Below are positions 14,394-17,283 of a DNA stretch of 17,283 bases, one piece after another. The stretch's first letter is position 1; each line of letters begins with the position of its first letter. The notes below the pieces were generated by a model. The model did not search any database. It saw only the letters and a program-made list of their open reading frames with translations, and was not told where the DNA came from. The position numbers were made by a program, and so were the translations under genes. The DNA lies in NCBI GenBank assembly GCA_003509545.1, contig DOLC01000035.1:1-17283 (forward strand). The letters are read 5' to 3'. Source of the stretch: Peptococcaceae bacterium (GTDB taxonomy: Bacteria; Bacillota; DSM-521; Neomoorellales; Neomoorellaceae).

Positions 14394-14428
14394 CCCCGCG
14401 CCTTGAAGGCGCAAGGGCAAGCTCGGGG
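14394..14428 (-). other. GC hairpin in the aldolase leader
   Basis: GCGCCTT (14398-14404) and AAGGCGC (14406-14412) form an almost loop-free inverted repeat. CCCC (14394-14397) and GGGG (14425-14428) can close a second stem around it. It lies about 40-75 bases upstream of the aldolase TTG start and lacks a U-tract, so it is more likely leader structure or a processing site than a terminator. Confidence 0.45.
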
Positions 14429-14469
14429 CGCAAGCCTCCAGAAGGCTGCCGTATCCCCACCTTTTAGCT

Positions 14470-14680
14470 GGGTGCGATTTAGCTCTCGCTCGCTCCGTGA
14501 GCCTCGCGGACCCAATACTTAAGCTCAATTTTCGGCCTCCGGCGGGGTTCCCGGCTCATTCGGCTTCCGTGCCTCAGGAGCCGGCCTCGGCCGTCAATGG
14601 CCTCGACCCCGCCTCCGGCCTCAATTTCGCTAAGTTTGGTCTTCCGCTCGGCTCAAGTCGCTCGCTTACGAGCTAAATCA
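14470..14680. repeat. ~210-bp concentric imperfect palindrome in a 388-bp non-coding gap
   Basis: Nested arms share one centre near 14577. GATTTAGCTC (14476-14485) pairs with GAGCTAAATC (14670-14679). CTTAAGC (14518-14524) pairs with GCTAAG (14629-14634) with one bulged A. GGCC....GGCGGGGTT (14534-14549) pairs with GACCCCGCC....GGCC (14605-14620). CCGGCTC (14551-14557) pairs with GAGCCGG (14578-14584). Each outer arm also holds its own small GCTC/GAGC hairpin. No ORF of note is present. The whole would fold into one long branched hairpin as RNA or single-stranded DNA. A further GC hairpin fills 14691-14734. Candidates are a structured non-coding RNA, a non-autonomous mobile palindrome inserted into the operon, or a transcript-processing element. 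Confidence 0.7.
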
Positions 14681-14741
14681 CCATCACCTAAGCAGGGGAT
14701 AGCCGGCCCGGAAGGCCCTTTAGGCCTGCTCCCCGTCACCT

Positions 14742-15593
14742 TTAAGCCCTCTCGGGGAAATCCCGGTTCTTGACCTGGAAGGGGAATTTCTTAACCTCGT
14801 TGATGAAGGCCGCCAGATGTTCTGCTTCCTTTTCAAAGAGTTTCAGGCCCTTCTCCTTGGTGCCGCGGAAGGGGTTCCCTATGGTGGCATGGTCGGAGTA
14901 CTCATGGTGTTCCATGGGAACGATTATGTTTTCCGAACCCCGGAACTTGACGGTGGCGGTGCCGTCGATCTTGGAGAATTCTGGCCCCATCCAGCGCGGG
15001 GCATGGGCCGTGTCCCTAACCGCGCGGCTCATGTCCACCAGGCTCTCGTCGTAGGCCATGACCTGGGCCGTCTCCATTTCACCGGCATGCCACCCGGGAG
15101 TCTCCTCCGGCGGCCCTTCCAGGATGCCTTTAACCACTTCGCATTCCCTTTCGGTAGGCGTCTTGTACCAGGCCACGAAGGCCCCCGTCTGGTAGCGGAT
15201 CTTGCGCAGGAGCTCGTCAATGGGTTTGGTGTTGGAACCGTGGTGGGATACGTAAACGATCTTGTTGGCGCCGTGATAGATCAAGCTGCGGGCTATATCG
15301 TAAAGGACCCTCCGAAAGGTTTCGGCCGCCAGGGTGACGGTGCCGCACCCTTCCCCCACCTCGCCCATATGGTGGGGCGAATACCCGAAGGGCAGCAAGG
15401 GCGTGTAGGGCACGTTGGCCAGGCGGGCCGCCCTCTCCGTCACGGAAATAGTGGTAAAGCTGTCGGTTCCGAGGGGAACGTGGGCACCATGTTTTTCACA
15501 GCTTCCCACCGGTACCAGCACCACATCCGTCTCTTTAAACCATTCCTGGGCCTCCACAAAGGAGCATTCCAACAGGTTGTAACGTTTTGCCAT
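14742..15593 (-). CDS. Creatininase-family metal-dependent hydrolase
   Basis: The 283-aa product matches the creatininase family of binuclear-metal amidohydrolases (creatinine amidohydrolase, MftE-like peptidases and uncharacterised sugar-pathway members). Metal ligands are recognisable: E33 and H35 in GSCEKHG, D44 in LGTD, H117/H118 in VSHHGSN, and E172/E174 in HAGEMETA. It is therefore probably an active cytosolic hydrolase of a cyclic amide, amide or lactone-like bond. Its place directly after the LacI regulator and ahead of the sugar-acid genes suggests a ring-opening or deacylating entry step, but the substrate is not known. The ATG at 15593 has GGAGG about 11 bases upstream, and a candidate promoter lies at 15611-15639. 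Confidence 0.92.
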   Translation of the reverse strand: MAKRYNLLECSFVEAQEWFKETDVVLVPVGSCEKHGAHVPLGTDSFTTISVTERAARLANVPYTPLLPFGYSPHHMGEVGEGCGTVTLAAETFRRVLYDIARSLIYHGANKIVYVSHHGSNTKPIDELLRKIRYQTGAFVAWYKTPTERECEVVKGILEGPPEETPGWHAGEMETAQVMAYDESLVDMSRAVRDTAHAPRWMGPEFSKIDGTATVKFRGSENIIVPMEHHEYSDHATIGNPFRGTKEKGLKLFEKEAEHLAAFINEVKKFPFQVKNRDFPERA

Positions 15594-15610
15594 AGCCGCG
15601 AACCTCCAGA

Positions 15611-15639
15611 ATCGTATTGTTTTTATGGAATAATGTCTA
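15611..15639 (-). promoter_or_regulatory. Candidate promoter of the creatininase-like gene
   Basis: On the minus strand, TAGACA (5/6 to consensus) is followed after 17 bp by TACGAT (4/6), about 18 bases before the ATG at 15593. It lies in the 132-bp gap after the lacI-type gene, so the catabolic genes may be expressed from here as well as from the regulator's promoter. The short leader makes it plausible but not certain. Confidence 0.5.
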
Positions 15640-15725
15640 AAATGTTTATTGCCTTTATCTTCGCTACCAGATACGCCCTCTTCTTCGGCTCCCCTTGCAT
15701 CACTTTCCCTCTACCCGCCCCCCCG

Positions 15726-16718
15726 CTAAGCGGATTCCCTTACTACCAGCTCCGTGGTCAGGGTGGTAACAGGTGCCACCTCGCGGCCTTGCAATAGATC
15801 CCGCAGCAGGCGCATGGCCGTCAACCCCAGGTCATACACGGGTACCGCCACCGTTGTCAGGCGCGGCAGTACGTAGGAAGCCAGCGGAATATCGTCAAAT
15901 CCCACCACGGCTACGTCCCAGGGTACCGATAGGCCGTGGTCCGCCAGGGCCTTCAGGGCCCCGACGGCCATGAGATCGTTATGGGTGAAGAGGGCGGTGA
16001 ACTTTAGCCCGGGTTGGCCTAGGAGCCGCTGTACGGCCCCGTAGCCCCCCGCCGGACTGAAGTCGCCGGTCACCACCAGGCCAGGGTGATAATCCAACCC
16101 CGCCTCCTCCAGGGCCTCGCGATACCCTTTAAGGCGGTCCCGGGAAGTAGTTGAAGCCTCCGGGCCGGTAATGCACGCTATATGCCGGTGACCGCTGGCG
16201 ATCAGATGGGCAACCGCCCTTTTGGCGGCCCCTACGTTATCGATCTGTACCGAGGGGAAATCCGCAGGATGCTTGCCTATGACCACGGTAGGTATTTCCT
16301 CCCGCCAGAAGAACCGGTCATGACTGGCGTCCTCCACCACACCTCCCCCGGTAAAGATAATGCCGTCCACCCTCTTCTCCCGCAAAACCCGGAGGTATTT
16401 GGAGGTGCGTTCGCGGGAGCGGTCGGTGTTACACAGGATGATGGTATAACCTTCTTCATGGGCTACATCTTCAATGCCTCTAACAATACCAGGATAATAG
16501 GGGTTGGCAATATCCGGCAGCATCAATCCGATGGTCTTGGTTTCCTGCAGCTGCAGGCTGCGGGCCGCCGCGTTAGGGAGGAAACCCAGCTCGGCGACCG
16601 CTTCTAACACCCGTTGCCGTGTTTCGGGGCTTATGGGATGGCTGCTATTGTTGAGTACGCGCGAGACCGTAGTTACGGATACTCCGGCTTTCTTGGCAAC
16701 GTCCTTGATGGTGATCAT
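15726..16718 (-). CDS. LacI-family transcriptional regulator
   Basis: The 330-aa repressor-type regulator starts with the canonical helix-turn-helix (MITIKDVAKKAGVSVTTVSR, residues 1-20) and the hinge region ARSLQLQETKTIG (52-64). A periplasmic-binding-protein-like effector domain follows (LPDIANPYYPGIVRGIEDVA; the late GFDDIPLASYVLPRLTTV block is typical). It should bind a palindromic operator as a dimer and release it, or tighten, on binding a sugar-like effector. The ATG at 16718 fits: GGAGG lies about six bases upstream and family conservation begins there. Longer in-frame starts (16730, 16904) would run back through the promoter and operator. Its gene heads the catabolic cluster, making it the likely local regulator. 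Confidence 0.95.
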   Translation of the reverse strand: MITIKDVAKKAGVSVTTVSRVLNNSSHPISPETRQRVLEAVAELGFLPNAAARSLQLQETKTIGLMLPDIANPYYPGIVRGIEDVAHEEGYTIILCNTDRSRERTSKYLRVLREKRVDGIIFTGGGVVEDASHDRFFWREEIPTVVIGKHPADFPSVQIDNVGAAKRAVAHLIASGHRHIACITGPEASTTSRDRLKGYREALEEAGLDYHPGLVVTGDFSPAGGYGAVQRLLGQPGLKFTALFTHNDLMAVGALKALADHGLSVPWDVAVVGFDDIPLASYVLPRLTTVAVPVYDLGLTAMRLLRDLLQGREVAPVTTLTTELVVRESA

Positions 16719-16730
16719 GGGTTCCTCCAT

Positions 16731-16744
16731 GGAAAACGTTTTCC
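16731..16744 (-). promoter_or_regulatory. LacI-type operator (perfect 14-bp palindrome)
   Basis: GGAAAACGTTTTCC is a perfect palindrome with the central CG typical of LacI-family operators (AAACGTTT core as in PurR/RbsR sites). It lies seven bases downstream of the -10 box, around the transcription start, and 12 bases before the regulator's ATG. Bound protein there would block the promoter, so the regulator is probably autorepressed. Confidence 0.85.
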
Positions 16745-16751
16745 TAGAACT

Positions 16752-16781
16752 AATATAGCACCGACCAGGATAGGCTGTCAA
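16752..16781 (-). promoter_or_regulatory. Strong SigA-type promoter of the lacI-family gene
   Basis: On the minus strand, a perfect TTGACA (complement of 16776-16781) and TATATT (5/6, complement of 16752-16757) are separated by 18 bp. The operator palindrome lies immediately downstream. This is the best promoter in the window and may read through into the catabolic genes, since no terminator was seen after the regulator gene. Confidence 0.88.
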
Positions 16782-16896
16782 TACACTGAGGCCGATTATT
16801 TTCATTTTTTCGCCGTTACCGCAAAACTTTCCGTACCCTTCCCGGGATAAATCACCACACGTCGCCTGTTTCCCGGCGTGGAGCCTAAAAGGCGAG

Positions 16897-17133
16897 GTGC
16901 TCACCCGCCGGTACCATTATGAACAAGACCCCGTCCTGACCCGTCACCCGGCCTTCGAGGAGCTGGACGAACCCCATCGCCAGGTGCATAACCTTGCGCG
17001 GAAGATTATCCGGGACGCTTTGGACGGCCGCCGGGAGGTCGCCGACCGCCTCCGGGAGGAGTTGAAGCAGGCCTCAGCCCTGGTTATCGAGCTGCTGGAG
17101 CAGTTGCAGGAGAAGGTGGGGGTAAAAAAATAA
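16897..17133 (+). CDS. Small protein with C-terminal part of a CZB (zinc-binding) domain; possibly truncated
   Basis: The 78-aa ORF is the only plus-strand coding candidate. Residues 17-66 (HPAFEELDEPHRQVHNLARK, then an acidic/basic helix ending ELLEQLQEKV) resemble the last two helices of chemoreceptor zinc-binding (CZB) domains, with the paired PHRQVH histidines kept. The family's first zinc histidine and the CxxGxW cysteine segment, which should lie upstream, are missing; the GTG start falls about where that cysteine would align. The frame stays open back to 16774 but shows no convincing CZB sequence. The ribosome site (AAAAGG close to the GTG) is weak. It may be a decayed fragment or a short stand-alone protein. 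Its last codons form the U-tract of a minus-strand terminator. Confidence 0.5.
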   Translation: MLTRRYHYEQDPVLTRHPAFEELDEPHRQVHNLARKIIRDALDGRREVADRLREELKQASALVIELLEQLQEKVGVKK

Positions 17134-17148
17134 GCCCCGGCCGGGGGC
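17123..17148 (-). terminator. Minus-strand intrinsic terminator for a gene beyond the right edge
   Basis: On the minus strand, GCCCC and GGGGC pair around CGGCC (17134-17148), followed by TTATTTTTTT (complement of 17124-17133). It would end a leftward transcript entering from the right edge, insulating the lacI-type promoter from upstream transcription. It overlaps the stop codon of the plus-strand CZB-like ORF. Confidence 0.8.
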
Positions 17149-17155
17149 CCTTGAG

Positions 17156-17283
17156 TTAAGAAAAGAGCCTGCCTTCCGGGGTAGACATCCATGCCGCCGG
17201 CGCGGCACCAGCAGAAGGATGAAAACAACGGGCCGGCATTTCTCCCCTGCGAGCGATTTGGTCCGAGCGGTTGAGCAGCCTTG
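17156..17283 (-). other. Structured right-edge segment with a short open minus-strand frame
   Basis: Nested pairings are visible: GGGG (17178-17181) with CCCC (17244-17247), CATCC (17186-17190) with GGATG (17217-17221), and TGCCGC (17192-17197) with GCGGCA (17202-17207) around a CGGC loop. A minus-strand frame ending in TAA at 17156-17158 is open to the window edge (about 41 codons). It could be the C-terminus of a gene, a tiny ORF from the ATG at 17239, or chance over a structured RNA. The terminator just downstream shows that something is transcribed leftward here. I do not recognise a protein or RNA family. Confidence 0.3.

Noticed and set aside
14691..14734. AGCAGG/CCTGCT and GGGG/CCCC hairpin as a terminator for the creatininase-like gene
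   Set aside because: There is stem potential but no U-tract on the minus strand, so it cannot be called an intrinsic terminator.
14817..15797. 326-aa plus-strand ORF opposite the creatininase-like gene
   Set aside because: Antisense shadow; the minus-strand metal-binding motifs are decisive.
16719..16904. 62-residue N-terminal extension of the LacI-family protein from an ATG at 16904
   Set aside because: It would translate through a TTGACA/TATATT promoter, the operator and the ribosome site; the family N-terminus begins at 16718.
17260..17267. GGTCCGAG, reminiscent of the guanidine-I (ykkC) riboswitch core
   Set aside because: The other conserved ykkC segments are not seen in the surrounding sequence; an eight-base match is not enough.

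Overview
The window looks like one end of a contig from a GC-rich, anaerobic, probably thermophilic Firmicute of the Moorella/Thermanaeromonas type. This rests on several traits. There are strong GGAGG ribosome sites, frequent GTG and TTG starts, and classic hairpin-plus-U-tract terminators. There is an archaeal-type (class V) bifunctional fructose-1,6-bisphosphate aldolase/phosphatase, which is known from archaea and deep-branching or thermophilic bacteria. There is also an oxygen-sensitive BadF/HgdC-type activase module. The taxonomic call is inference. Bases 1-51 are not genomic: they match the 3' 51 bases of the Illumina universal P5 adapter.

Nearly every real gene is on the minus strand, so transcription runs from high to low coordinates. 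From the right: a structured segment and a minus-strand terminator (17123-17148) close off whatever lies beyond the edge. The terminator's U-tract overlaps the end of a small plus-strand ORF (16897-17133) that keeps only the C-terminal part of a chemoreceptor zinc-binding (CZB) domain. Next is a LacI-family regulator (15726-16718) with a very good promoter and a perfect 14-bp palindromic operator just downstream of its -10 box. After it come a creatininase-family hydrolase, a 388-bp non-coding gap holding an approximately 210-bp imperfect palindrome, and a run of catabolic genes: class II aldolase, TIM-barrel isomerase/epimerase, Tm-1-like (UPF0261) ATP-binding protein, zinc alcohol dehydrogenase, then the tripartite carboxylate transporter tctC-tctB-tctA and an NCS2 nucleobase-type permease. 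A large terminator (5827-5902) follows the permease. I read 5925-16718 as one regulon or supra-operon that imports a carboxylated, hydroxylated compound, oxidises and rearranges it, and cleaves it to C2/C3 fragments. The substrate is unknown and no separate sugar-acid kinase is present.

The left part is a second unit. A promoter at 5715-5742 drives a 737-aa fusion of two acyl-CoA-dehydratase-activase-related halves, translationally overlapped with a BadF/HgdC-type ATPase that carries an extra cysteine-rich tail. No dehydratase subunits are nearby. Next are coaD (coenzyme A synthesis), with its own terminator, and the class V FBPase, also with its own terminator.

Three kinds of non-coding structure stand out. 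A diverged pair of approximately 115-bp repeats lies at 103-220 and 2356-2470, with compensatory stem changes. A concentric palindrome lies at 14470-14680. Tandem 13-bp direct repeats lie upstream of tctC. No CRISPR array, tRNA, rRNA or transposase was seen.
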